A stretch of 64,000 nucleotides of DNA. It comes from Chloroflexota bacterium (lineage in GTDB: Bacteria; Chloroflexota; Limnocylindria; Limnocylindrales; CSP1-4). Each line of letters begins with the position of its first letter. The first letter of the stretch is position 1. Location: NCBI GenBank assembly GCA_019637815.1, contig JAHBUZ010000007.1, positions 62,001 through 126,000 on the forward strand. Direction: 5' to 3'. The position numbers were made by a program, and so were the translations under genes. Of this stretch, positions 35,903 through 45,095 are shown one piece after another. The notes beneath the pieces were generated by a model. It did no database searches and had not been told where the DNA came from. It saw nothing but the letters and a program-made list of their open reading frames with translations.

Positions 35903-37186
35903 GTGAGACGGATCGGGATCATCGGCATGGGCTACGTGGGCCTGCCCCTCGCCACGGCATTCGTGGACGCCGGCGAGGACGTCCTGGGCATCGACATCGA
36001 CCCGCGCAAGGTCGAGGCCCTGGACGCGGGCCGTACGTGGATCGAGGACGTCACCTCGGACGAGCTGGCGGCCGCGGTGGCGACCGGCCGGTTGCGCATA
36101 GCCACGACCCCGGAGGGCCTCGCGGACCGTGACGCGGTCATCGTGTGCCTGCCGACCCCCATCGACGAGCATCGCAACCCGGACCTGCGACCGGTCCTGT
36201 CGGGCGTGGAGGCGGCCATCCCGCATCTCGCCCCGGGCGCGTTGCTCGTCCTCGAGTCGACCACCTGGCCGGGCACCACGCGCGAGGTCATCGCGCCGCT
36301 CCTGGAGCAGGCGGGCCACCGCATCGGTGAGGACGTGTTCCTTGCCTTCTCCCCGGAGCGCGTCGACCCCGGCAATGCCCGGTACGGCATCCGGAACACG
36401 CCCAAGGTGGTCGGCGGCATGACGGCCGAGTGCACCCGCCGCGCGGCAGAGCTCTACGCCACGATCTGCGAGACGGTCAAGGTGGTCTCCTCGCCCGAGA
36501 GCGCGGAGATGGCCAAGATCGTCGAGAACACGTTCCGGGCCGTCAACATCGCGCTCGTCAACGAGATGGCCATCCTCGCGGACCGGATGGGCGTCGACAT
36601 CTGGGAGACCATCGACGCGGCATCCACCAAGCCGTTCGGCTTCATGCCCTTCTGGCCCGGGCCCGGGCTGGGGGGTCACTGCATCCCCGTCGACCCGTTC
36701 TACCTGACGTGGCGCGCCAAGGCCTATGACCTCGACACCGAGTTCGTGGAGCTGGCCGGCCGCATCAACTCCAACATGCCCTACTACGCGGTCAGCCGCG
36801 TCGTGCGCGCCCTCAATGGCGTGGCCAAGCCGCTGCGTGGGTCGCGGGTGCTGCTCCTGGGCATGGCCTACAAGGGCAACGTCGGGGACCTGCGGGAGAG
36901 CCCGTCGCTCAAGCTCGTGGAGCTGCTCCGTCGGGATGGCGCGATCGTGGAGTACCACGACCCCCACGTGGCCTGGGTGAACGGCCTGGACATGGCGTCC
37001 GTGCCGCTCACGGACGAGACGCTCGCGGCCGCGGACGTGGTGGTCCTCGCGACCCACCATCGCGCCGTGGACCTGGCACACGTGGTGCAGCACGCGCGTC
37101 TCCTCGTGGACCTCCGCAACGCCGTCCGCCAGACGCTCAACGGTGAGCCGGGCGGGCCCGTGCCGGACAACGTGGAGGTCCTCTGA
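35903..37186 (+). CDS. wecC: UDP-N-acetylmannosamine-type nucleotide sugar dehydrogenase
   Basis: The 427-residue protein has the NAD motif GMGYVG (8-13), the catalytic Cys260 in GLGGHCIPVDPFYLTW and a C-terminal UDP-binding domain with RVLLLGMAYKGNVGDLRESPS. The length and the HCIPVDPFYLTW context fit UDP-ManNAc or UDP-GlcNAc 6-dehydrogenases (WecC/WbpA) more than UDP-glucose dehydrogenase. The GTG at 35903 is chosen because homology starts there. It pairs logically with the epimerase at 32557, although the two are divergently placed around a transferase. Confidence 0.85.
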   Translation: MRRIGIIGMGYVGLPLATAFVDAGEDVLGIDIDPRKVEALDAGRTWIEDVTSDELAAAVATGRLRIATTPEGLADRDAVIVCLPTPIDEHRNPDLRPVLSGVEAAIPHLAPGALLVLESTTWPGTTREVIAPLLEQAGHRIGEDVFLAFSPERVDPGNARYGIRNTPKVVGGMTAECTRRAAELYATICETVKVVSSPESAEMAKIVENTFRAVNIALVNEMAILADRMGVDIWETIDAASTKPFGFMPFWPGPGLGGHCIPVDPFYLTWRAKAYDLDTEFVELAGRINSNMPYYAVSRVVRALNGVAKPLRGSRVLLLGMAYKGNVGDLRESPSLKLVELLRRDGAIVEYHDPHVAWVNGLDMASVPLTDETLAAADVVVLATHHRAVDLAHVVQHARLLVDLRNAVRQTLNGEPGGPVPDNVEVL

Positions 37187-37237
37187 GCCGGTCCGTCGGT
37201 CCCGCGACGTGCCCGGACCCCCGCCCGTGACCCCACC

Positions 37238-38248
37238 ATGAGCACCCGCCGGACCGTCTGGATCGACCTCACCAACTCGCCCCACGTCCTGTTCTTCCGA
37301 CCCATCCTCCGGCGGCTCGACGCGGCGGGCGTGCCGAGCGTGGTCACCGCCCGCGACTTCGCGCAGACCCTGGGGCTGCTGGAGCTCTACCGCATCCCGC
37401 ACACCGTCATCGGGCGGCATGGCGGAGCGGCGGTGGGCGGCAAGGTGGTGGGTCTCGCCCGGCGATCGCTCGCCCTGACCCGGTTCGGTCGGTCGCGGCG
37501 GGACATCGGTCAGGCGGTCAGCCATGGCTCGAACGACCTCGCGGTGGCGGCCCGCCTGCTGCGCATCCACAGCACCGTGCTCCATGACTTCGAGGGCGCC
37601 ACCACGATGCACCGGATCAACTTCCGGCTCGTGGACAAGGTCATGGTGCCCGAGGTCATCCCCTGGTCGGCGCTCCAGGCGCTGGGTCTCCAGGAACGAC
37701 GCTATCGGCCCTATCCGGGCATCAAGGAGCAGGTCACCCTGGCCGACTTCGAGCCGGACCCCACCGTGGTCGACCAGCTGGGTCTCGACCCCGCCCGGCC
37801 CATCGCGGTGCTGCGTCCCCCCGCGACGATGAGCCTGTATCACCGGGGCATCGAGAACACCCTGTTCGATGACGTGCTCGCGCATCTCCGGGCATCGGAC
37901 GCCCAGGTGGTCCTGCTCCCCCGCACGCCCGAGCAGGCGCGCACGTTCGCGGGGGCGGATGGCGTGACCATCCCCGCGACGCCGGTGGATGGTCCGTCCC
38001 TGGTGTACGCCGCGGATCTCGTGGTGAGCGCAGGCGGCACCATGAACCGCGAGGCAGCACTCCTCGGGACCCCCACCTGGACCACCTTCGCCGGGGAGCT
38101 GGGTGCCGTGGACCGGATGCTCATCGAGACGGGTCGCATGGACATCCTGGAGCGACCGGACCAGCTCGTCATCGCGAAACGACGCATCGATGCGCCCGGC
38201 CACGAGGCGCTCGCGGACGCCGTGACCCGCGAGATCCTCGCCCGCTGA
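37238..38248 (+). CDS. DUF354 family GT-B-fold protein
   Basis: The 336-residue protein begins with RRTVWIDLTNSPHVLFFRPIL, a DUF354 signature, and has LHDFEGATTMHRINF and a C-terminal SAGGTMNREAALLGTPTW loop resembling the donor site of nucleotide-sugar enzymes. DUF354 members are found in exopolysaccharide clusters, and their reaction is not established; an epimerase-like or transferase role has been suggested from fold. It lies between the sugar dehydrogenase and the transferase array on the same strand. Confidence 0.8.
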   Translation: MSTRRTVWIDLTNSPHVLFFRPILRRLDAAGVPSVVTARDFAQTLGLLELYRIPHTVIGRHGGAAVGGKVVGLARRSLALTRFGRSRRDIGQAVSHGSNDLAVAARLLRIHSTVLHDFEGATTMHRINFRLVDKVMVPEVIPWSALQALGLQERRYRPYPGIKEQVTLADFEPDPTVVDQLGLDPARPIAVLRPPATMSLYHRGIENTLFDDVLAHLRASDAQVVLLPRTPEQARTFAGADGVTIPATPVDGPSLVYAADLVVSAGGTMNREAALLGTPTWTTFAGELGAVDRMLIETGRMDILERPDQLVIAKRRIDAPGHEALADAVTREILAR

Positions 38249-38276
38249 TCGCGTGGCGGACGTCGGGCAGCCACCC

Positions 38277-39590
38277 ATGACCACACGCCGGCGGCGCCCC
38301 GCACGCGTGGGCATCGTGCTGCACCGCTCGGGCGAGTTCGACTCCCGGAGCCAGCGGCTGGCCGCGTCCCTGGCAGCACGCGGCGACACCGTCACGCTGT
38401 ACTCGTTCCGCGAGCCCGGACTCCCCGAGACCGAGGAGCGCGACGGCTACCGCATCGTCCGCGTGCCGGGACCACTCGATGACGGCGCCGAGGCATCGCC
38501 GGGGGCGACCGACGAGGAGCGGGACGCGTCACCGACCTCCCGGGGCCTGCTGGGCGCCCCGCGTCAGGTGCTCCGGAGCATCGGGCAGCGCCTGCGACGC
38601 CGGCTCCGCCGATGGCCCCCGACGCGCCGGTTCCTGTTCTTCCCGATCCGACCGGTCCGCTGGTCGCGTGGGCTGCCGGACCTGGTGGAGCCGCACGACA
38701 TCTGGCACGGCATGTGGGCGGGGTCGTTGCCCGCGCTCGCCCGGTTGCGTGCTCGTCACGGCGGGCGGACGGTGTACGACGCACGCGACATCTATCTCCG
38801 GTCCCGCCAGTTCGAGCACGCGCCGGGCTGGCAGCGACGGCTGCTCAGCCGCCTGGAGCGGCACTGGGCGCATGCCGCGGACGCCGTGGTCTCCGTCTCT
38901 CCCGAGTACGCCGCCGAGCTGCGCACCGAGCTCGGCCTCCGGGACATCGCGGTGGTCCGCAACTGCCCCGAACGCTGGGTCCCGCCCGAGCCGCGGCCGG
39001 ACCGCATCCGGGCGCTGCTGAGCCTGCCTCCGAGCACCCGCATCGTGCTGTACCAGGGGTTGCTCATGAGCGACCGGGGCATCGAGCAGACGATGGACGC
39101 CATCCTCGAGGTGCCGGACGCGGTGCTGGTGCTCATGGGCACGGGCCACCCCAGGCGCTATCACCGGGCCGCGGCGCGGGCGCCGCACGCCGGCCGGGTG
39201 CACGTCATCGACCCGGTGCCACCCCGGGAGCTGCTGGGCTGGACCGCATCGGCCGATGTCACGGTGATGGCCATCCAGCCGACCAGCCTCAACCATGAGC
39301 TGACCACGCCCCAGAAGCTGTGGGAGTCGATGGCGGCCGGCGTGCCCGTGGTGGCCAGCGACCTGCCGGGGATGGCGGGCATCGTGCGGGAGACGGGTTG
39401 CGGGGAGCTGTGCGACCCGACCTCACCGAGCTCCATCGCGGATGCCATCCGACGTGTCCTGGACCAGCCCGGTGGCCCTCGCCGGATGGGTGACCTGGGG
39501 CTCGCGGCCGCACATGACCGGTATCATTGGGCCGCCCAGCTGGAGGTCCTGGACGTCGTGTATGCCAGGCTGCTGGAGAGGCATCCGTGA
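38277..39590 (+). CDS. Tandem glycosyltransferase 1 (GT4-like)
   Basis: This is the first of five adjacent paralogs (437 residues). Shared landmarks are GEFDSRSQRLAASLAARGD at the N-terminus, EPHDIWHGMWAGSLPALARL, YDARDIYLRSR, then a donor domain with IVLYQGLLMSDRGIEQTMDAI, VIDPVPPRELLGW and TTPQKLWESMAAGVPVVASD. Its donor domain differs from copies 3-5 (TVMAIQPTSLNHE versus VMVMCYQPNSENHA). The ATG at 38277 matches the short leader of its paralogs; a GTG at 38253 is possible. It ends in a GTGA overlap with copy 2. Confidence 0.83.
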   Translation: MTTRRRRPARVGIVLHRSGEFDSRSQRLAASLAARGDTVTLYSFREPGLPETEERDGYRIVRVPGPLDDGAEASPGATDEERDASPTSRGLLGAPRQVLRSIGQRLRRRLRRWPPTRRFLFFPIRPVRWSRGLPDLVEPHDIWHGMWAGSLPALARLRARHGGRTVYDARDIYLRSRQFEHAPGWQRRLLSRLERHWAHAADAVVSVSPEYAAELRTELGLRDIAVVRNCPERWVPPEPRPDRIRALLSLPPSTRIVLYQGLLMSDRGIEQTMDAILEVPDAVLVLMGTGHPRRYHRAAARAPHAGRVHVIDPVPPRELLGWTASADVTVMAIQPTSLNHELTTPQKLWESMAAGVPVVASDLPGMAGIVRETGCGELCDPTSPSSIADAIRRVLDQPGGPRRMGDLGLAAAHDRYHWAAQLEVLDVVYARLLERHP

Positions 39591-40981
39591 ACCAGCCCGA
39601 GCGCGGCCGTCCATCGGCGCGCATCGCCATCCTGTCCCACGGCACCAGCGAGTTCGATTCGCGTGCCCAGCGCATCGCCCGGACCTGCACCGCGGCCGGT
39701 GACACGGTGACGCTCTACTCGCGCTTCCTCGCCGGGCTGCCGCGGGAGGAGGAGCGCGACGGATATCGCATCGTGCGGCTGCCCCTGAGCGACGATGACC
39801 AGCGGGCCGCCGACCGCGAGGCACGACGAGCCGCCGCCGGAGCCGATGCATCGAGGGCCAGCGCGGACGCCCCGGCGCGCGCTGCCACGCCAGCCACGCC
39901 GAGCACGGCTCGACGCATCATCAGCGCCCTGCCCACGGGCACATTGCTGCGTCACCGGTTCCGGCAGTTCCCCATCCGGCCGCTCCAGCGGGCCCCCTGG
40001 TTCGCACGCCAGGTGGAGCCCCACGACATCTGGCACGGCATGTGGGCCGGGTCCCTGCCAGCGCTGGAGCAGGTCCGCGCGAGGCACGGCGGCCGGACGG
40101 TGTATGACGCGCGGGACGTGTTCCTGCGCTCGCGGATGTTCGATGACATGCCCCGCTGGCAGCGCACCATCCTCACCCGGTACGAGCGGCGCTGGGCGCA
40201 CGCCGCCGACGCGGTGCTCCAGGTGTCCGAGGAATACGCCGGGATGACGGCCCGTGACCTCTCGCTCGAGCGCGTGGAGGTCGTCCGCAACTGTCCCGAG
40301 CGCTGGGACCCGCCGAGCCCGCGCCCGGACCGGTTCCGGGAGCTCCTGGGCCTCCCGTCGACCACCCGCATCGTGCTCTACCAGGGGCGGGTGATGGGCG
40401 ACCGGGGCATCGAGCAGGCGATGGACGCCATCCTCGAGGTGCCGGATGCGGTGCTCGTGATCATGGGCTTCGGCAACCAGAACGGGGACCAGTCCTCGCG
40501 GGACCCGTTCATCGCGAAGACGACGGTCGCACCGTGGCAGGGCAGGGTGTTCGTCGTCGACCCGGTGCCACCCGCCGAGCTGCTGCCATGGAGCGCGTCC
40601 GCGGACGTGATGGTCATGGCCGTGCAGCCGCGCTCGGAGAACCATCGCTACATGACCCCCCAGAAGCTGTGGGAGGCGCTCGCGGCGGGGGTGCCGGTGG
40701 TCGCCGCGGACATGCCCGGGTTCCGCAACATCGTCGGCTCGGTGGGCTGTGGCGTGCTGGTGGACCCCACGTCGCCCGCGGACATCGGGCGCGGCATCCG
40801 GGACCTCCTGGACCTGGGGCCGGACGGGCTGCGAGCCGTCGGTGACCTGGGGCTCGCGGCCGCGCACGACCGATACAACTGGGAGGTCCAGGCGGAGGTG
40901 CTCGAGGGTGTCTATGCGCGGCTGCTCGCGATGGACGGTCGCCGATCCGCTGCCGATCCGACGCCCGAGCCCGCCGCATGA
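39587..40981 (+). CDS. Tandem glycosyltransferase 2 (GT4-like)
   Basis: The 464-residue paralog has TSEFDSRAQRIARTC, EPHDIWHGMWAGSLPALEQV, YDARDVFLRSRMFDDM, VLYQGRVMGDRGIEQAMDAI and a donor end with RYMTPQKLWEALAAGVPVVAAD. An Ala/Thr-rich insertion (about residues 80-110) separates the first strands from the rest, a region that varies in every copy. It starts with GTG in a GTGA overlap and ends in an ATGA overlap with copy 3. Confidence 0.85.
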   Translation: MNQPERGRPSARIAILSHGTSEFDSRAQRIARTCTAAGDTVTLYSRFLAGLPREEERDGYRIVRLPLSDDDQRAADREARRAAAGADASRASADAPARAATPATPSTARRIISALPTGTLLRHRFRQFPIRPLQRAPWFARQVEPHDIWHGMWAGSLPALEQVRARHGGRTVYDARDVFLRSRMFDDMPRWQRTILTRYERRWAHAADAVLQVSEEYAGMTARDLSLERVEVVRNCPERWDPPSPRPDRFRELLGLPSTTRIVLYQGRVMGDRGIEQAMDAILEVPDAVLVIMGFGNQNGDQSSRDPFIAKTTVAPWQGRVFVVDPVPPAELLPWSASADVMVMAVQPRSENHRYMTPQKLWEALAAGVPVVAADMPGFRNIVGSVGCGVLVDPTSPADIGRGIRDLLDLGPDGLRAVGDLGLAAAHDRYNWEVQAEVLEGVYARLLAMDGRRSAADPTPEPAA

Positions 40982-42302
40982 CGCGCATCGGCATCCTGTC
41001 CCCCGGCACCAGCGAGTTCGACTCGCGTGCACAGCGCATCGCGCGCACGCTCGCGGCGCGGGGTGACGAGGTGACCATCTACTCCCGTCTCGCCGCAGGC
41101 CTGGCCGCGGAGGAGCAGCTGGACGGCTATCGCATCGTGCGCATCCCGCTCGATGACGAGGCGCTCGCCGATGGTCGGTCGCAGGGTGCCCGGCGGCCAC
41201 GGTCCCTGGTCGGTCGGGTCCGCTGGGCGCTGTCGATCGTGGGCTACCGGGTGCGTGCCCTGCTGGAGCGACTGCCCACCGTCCGACGGCTCGAGCGCTT
41301 CCCGTTGGAGCCGATCCAGGTCGCGCGCCGGTTCGAGGCGTCCGTGCGGGTGGAGCCCCACGATGTCTGGCATGGCATGTGGGCGATCTCGCTGCCCACC
41401 CTCGAACGGGTCCGGCGGCGACATGGCGGCGTGACCCTGTACGACCCGCGTGATGTCTATCTCCGGTCCCGCAGCTTCGATGCGATGCCCCGCTGGGAAC
41501 GCTGGCTGATGACCCGCTTCGAGCGACGCTGGGCGCGCCAGGCCGATGCGGTCATCCAGGTGTCCGAGCCATACGCCGAGATGACGGCACGCGACCTGGG
41601 GCTCGGCTCGCTGCCCATCGTGCGCAACACCCCCGACCGATGGGACCCACCGGTGCCCCGGCCGGACCGGTTCCGCGAGACGCTCGGGCTGACGGCGGAA
41701 ACCCGCATCGTGCTCTACCAGGGTCTGCTCATCGCCGACCGGGGCATCGAGCAGGCGATGGACGCGATCCTCGAGGTGCCGGACGCGGTGCTGGTGCTGA
41801 TGGGGCCGGATGACCATCGCGGAGGCTCGCGCCGCCAGGCACGCTTCCGTGACCGGGCTGCCCGTCCCCCCTATGCCGGCCGCGTCCACGTCATCGACCC
41901 GGTGCCACCCGGGAGCTGCTCGGCTGGTCGGCCTCGGCGGACGTGATGGTCATGTGCTACCAGCCCAACAGCGAGAACCATGCCTACGTGACCCCCCAGA
42001 AGCTGTGGGAGGCGATGGCGGCGGGGGTGCCCGTGGTGGCGTCCGACCTGCCCGGGTTCCGCTCGGTCGTGCCCGGTGCGGGCTGCGGGGTGCTCGTCGA
42101 CCCGACCGACCCGGCGGCCATCGCGGCGGGCATCACGGAGCTGCTCGACCGGGGTCCCGAGGGTCTCCGGGCGACCGGTGAGCGGGGTCGTGCGGCGGCC
42201 CATGCCACCTACAACTGGGAGGAGCAGATGCGGGTGCTCGACGGGGTGTACGGGCGCCTGCTGGCGGGGCGGGGGGCGACGCGTGAGGGCGGCCCTGCAT
42301 GA
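40978..42302 (+). pseudogene. Tandem glycosyltransferase 3, frameshifted
   Basis: Translation from 40978 matches the family up to VHVIDPVPPG, then runs out of frame and stops at 41946. The missing C-terminal part continues in another frame to 42302. The cause is visible: the G-run in the CCACCCGGGAGCTG segment at 41906-41914 has three Gs where the matching place in copy 5 has four. If that one base is restored, a full protein of about 441 residues results. The loss may be real or a consensus error in a repeated region. Confidence 0.8.
41858..42275 (+). repeat. Near-identical 3' segment, copy in glycosyltransferase 3
   Basis: From the GCTGCCCGTCCCCCC block to the CTGGCGGGGCGGGG block this stretch matches the ends of copies 4 and 5 apart from the lost G and a few substitutions. 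It encodes the donor-binding half of the enzyme. Confidence 0.85.
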
Positions 42303-43683
42303 CGGAGCCCACGGGACCGCGGCCGGACGCCATCGACTGGTCGCCGGTCGACCGGCCCAGCGCGCGCATCGGGATCCTGTCCCCCGGCACCAGCGAGTTC
42401 GACTCCCGGGCGCATCGCATCGCACGCACGCTCGCGGCCCGGGGTGACACGGTGACCGTCTATTCCCCGGCGACTGCGACCCGGCCTCGCATCGCTCGAG
42501 GAGCTCGACGGATACCGGGTGGTGCGCATCCCGCTGTCCCGCTCGGACATCACGGCGAGCCAGGGTCCGCGGTCCGCGCTGGGGCGGACCTCCGGGGTGG
42601 TGCGCGCCGTTCACTGCCCGGTCGGATCCGGGCCGGTGTCGTGCGGGTGCTGCGTCGCGCCCACACCGTGTGGCTGCGGGTCAGCGACCGCGTCCCGGCG
42701 ATCCATCGCTTCCGGATCTTCCCGCAGCGGCCCCTCGAGTGGGCGGGCTGGTTCGAGCGGGGCGTCGAGCCCCACGACCTGTGGCACGGCATGTGGGCAC
42801 CATCCCTGCCCGCGCTGGAGCGCGTCCGTCGACGCCACGGCGGCGTGACCCTGTACGACCCGCGGGACGTCTATCTCCGCTCGCGCATCTTCGCGCCCAT
42901 GGGTGCCTGGCAGCGACGCATCCTCACCCGGCTCGAGTCCCGCTGGGCCCACCGGGCCGATGCGGTCATCCAGGTGTCCGAGCCCTATGCCGAGATGACG
43001 GCACGTGACCTGGGCCTCGGCACGCTCCCCGTGGTCCGGAACACCCCCGACCGATGGGACCCACCGGTGCCCCGGCCGGATCGGTTCCGGAGACCCTGGG
43101 CCTTCCCCCGACCACCCGCGTGGTCCTGTACCAGGGACTCCTGGTGAACGACCGGGGCATCGAGCAGTCGATGGACGCCATCCTGGCCATCCCCGATGCC
43201 GTCCTCGTGGTCATGGGCTTCGGCCAGCACGAGGAGCGGGTCCGGGCGACCGCTGCCCGTCCCCCCTATGCCGGCCGCGTCCACGTCATCGACCCGGTGC
43301 CACCGGGGGAGCTGCTCGGCTGGTCGGCCTCGGCGGACGTGATGGTCATGTGCTACCAGCCCAACAGCGAGAACCATGCCTACGTGACCCCCCAGAAGCT
43401 GTGGGAGGCGATGGCGGCGGGGGTGCCCGTGGTGGCGTCCGACCTGCCCGGGTTCCGCTCGGTCGTGCCCGGTGCGGGCTGCGGGGTGCTCGTCGACCCG
43501 ACCGACCCGGCGGCCATCGCGGCGGGCATCACGGAGCTGCTCGACCGGGGTCCCGAGGGGCTCCGGGCGACCGGTGAGCGGGGTCGTGCGGCGGCCCATG
43601 CCACCTACAACTGGGAGGAGCAGATGCGGGTGCTCGACGGGGTGTACGGGCGCCTGCTGGCGGGGCGGGGAGGGCGGTCGTGA
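42299..43683 (+). pseudogene. Tandem glycosyltransferase 4, multiple frameshifts
   Basis: The gene begins with ATG in an ATGA overlap and reads TSEFDSRAHRIARTL normally. The frame is lost near 42466 (extra C in the TTCCCCGG run), regained near 42600-42620, and lost again near 43088, where CGGTTCCGGAGACC lacks a base relative to copy 3. Between the shifts the family motifs EPHDLWHGMWAPSLPALERV, YDPRDVYLRSR and the whole donor domain are intact in alternate frames. Corrected length is about 460 residues. As it stands it cannot make a full enzyme. Confidence 0.8.
43253..43669 (+). repeat. Near-identical 3' segment, copy in glycosyltransferase 4
   Basis: This matches 41858-42275 except for the G-run indel and very few substitutions, for example GAGGGG for GAGGGT near 43556. 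Confidence 0.85.
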
Positions 43684-45083
43684 CCGAGCCGGTGGCGGCC
43701 GGCCAGCGGTCGAGCGTCGACCGGCCCAGTGCGCGCATCGGGATCATCAGCCAGGGGACGAGCGAGTTCGATTCGCGCACGGTCCGGATCGCCCGGACGT
43801 GTGCGGCACGCGGCGACACGGTGACGGTGTATGCCCGCCATGCGGAGGGTCTGCCGGCGGAGGAGCACGTCGACGGCTATCGCATCGTGCGCGTCGCGCT
43901 CAACCGCGCCGACCAGAAGAAGGCACGCGCCCGCGCATCCGGCAGGGCCACGAGCGGGCGACGCACCGGGCAGACCCGATCGCGTGGCCCAGTGGCACGC
44001 GTCGTCGCCCGGGGCTCGGCCATCGCGAGGCGGCTCGTCGGACGGGTCACGGCGGTCATCGGGTCCGTCCTCGAGCACACCGAGACCTGGCGACGGTTCC
44101 AGCGGTTCCCCATCCGGCCCGTCGGCTGGGCGCGCTGGTACGAGGCCCAGGTGGAGCCGCACGACATCTGGCACGGCATGTGGGCCGGGTCGCTGCCGAC
44201 CATCGACCGGCTCCGGCGACGACTCGGCGGCGCGACCGTGTATGACACTCGGGACGTGTACCTCCGCTCGCGCGGCTTCGATGGCATGCCCCGCTGGCAG
44301 CGCTGGGCGCTCACGCGGATCGAGTCCCGCTGGGCGCGACGACAGGGCGCCGTCCTCCAGGTATCCGAGCCATATGCGGAGATGACGGCGCGGGACCTGG
44401 GCCTGCGTGACGTGCCGGTGGTCCGCAACTGCCCCGACCGATGGGACCCGCCCGACCCCCGACCCGACCGCATCCGCGAGACCCTGGGGCTGTCGCCCGC
44501 CACGCGGGTGGTCCTCTATCAGGGGATGCTGCTGAGCGGTCGCGGCATCGAGCAGTCGATGGACGCCATCCTCCAGGTGCCGGACGCGGTGCTGGTGCTC
44601 ATGGGCTTCGTGGACCACACCGGGCGAGCCAAGGAGAGCGCCTTCCATGGGCAGACTCGGAGCGCGCCCTACGCCGGCCGCGTCCACGTCATCGACCCGG
44701 TGCCACCCGGGGAGCTGCTCGGCTGGTCGGCCTCGGCGGACGTGATGGTCATGTGCTACCAGCCCAACAGCGAGAACCATGCCTACGTGACCCCCCAGAA
44801 GCTGTGGGAGGCGATGGCGGCGGGGGTGCCCGTGGTGGCGTCCGACCTGCCCGGGTTCCGCTCGGTCGTGCCCGGTGCGGGCTGCGGGGTGCTCGTCGAC
44901 CCGACCGACCCGGCGGCCATCGCGGCGGGCATCACGGAGCTGCTCGACCGGGGTCCCGAGGGTCTCCGGGCGACCGGTGAGCGGGGTCGTGCGGCGGCCC
45001 ATGCCACCTACAACTGGGAGGAGCAGATGCGGGTGCTCGACGGGGTCTACGGGCGCCTGCTGGCGGGGCGGGGAGGGAGCTGA
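43680..45083 (+). CDS. Tandem glycosyltransferase 5 (GT4-like)
   Basis: The intact 467-residue last paralog starts with GTG in a GTGA overlap. It has TSEFDSRTVRIARTCAARGD, a basic variable linker (about residues 80-125), EPHDIWHGMWAGSLPTIDRL, YDTRDVYLRSRGFDGM, VLYQGMLLSGRGIEQSMDAI and the donor domain shared with copies 3 and 4 (VMVMCYQPNSENHAYV, PQKLWEAMAAGVPVVASD). The N-terminal half is clearly different from copies 3 and 4, so it may use a different acceptor with the same donor sugar. Confidence 0.85.
   Translation: MTEPVAAGQRSSVDRPSARIGIISQGTSEFDSRTVRIARTCAARGDTVTVYARHAEGLPAEEHVDGYRIVRVALNRADQKKARARASGRATSGRRTGQTRSRGPVARVVARGSAIARRLVGRVTAVIGSVLEHTETWRRFQRFPIRPVGWARWYEAQVEPHDIWHGMWAGSLPTIDRLRRRLGGATVYDTRDVYLRSRGFDGMPRWQRWALTRIESRWARRQGAVLQVSEPYAEMTARDLGLRDVPVVRNCPDRWDPPDPRPDRIRETLGLSPATRVVLYQGMLLSGRGIEQSMDAILQVPDAVLVLMGFVDHTGRAKESAFHGQTRSAPYAGRVHVIDPVPPGELLGWSASADVMVMCYQPNSENHAYVTPQKLWEAMAAGVPVVASDLPGFRSVVPGAGCGVLVDPTDPAAIAAGITELLDRGPEGLRATGERGRAAAHATYNWEEQMRVLDGVYGRLLAGRGGS
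44663..45072 (+). repeat. Near-identical 3' segment, copy in glycosyltransferase 5
   Basis: Identity to the segments in copies 3 and 4 starts at the GCCGGCCGCGTCCACG block and runs to GGCGGGGCGGGG, with only a few differences such as GGGGTC for GGGGTG near 45046. Confidence 0.85.
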
Positions 45084-45095
45084 GCGGGTCGTCGC

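Noticed and set aside
32227-36132. 1301-codon open frame on the plus strand
   Set aside because: It crosses the antisense of the epimerase and large transferase genes and enters the dehydrogenase gene in a wrong frame; composition is His/Arg/Gly-rich and no domain is seen.
35888-38395. 835-codon open frame on the minus strand
   Set aside because: Antisense shadow of the sugar dehydrogenase and DUF354 genes, which have clear motifs.
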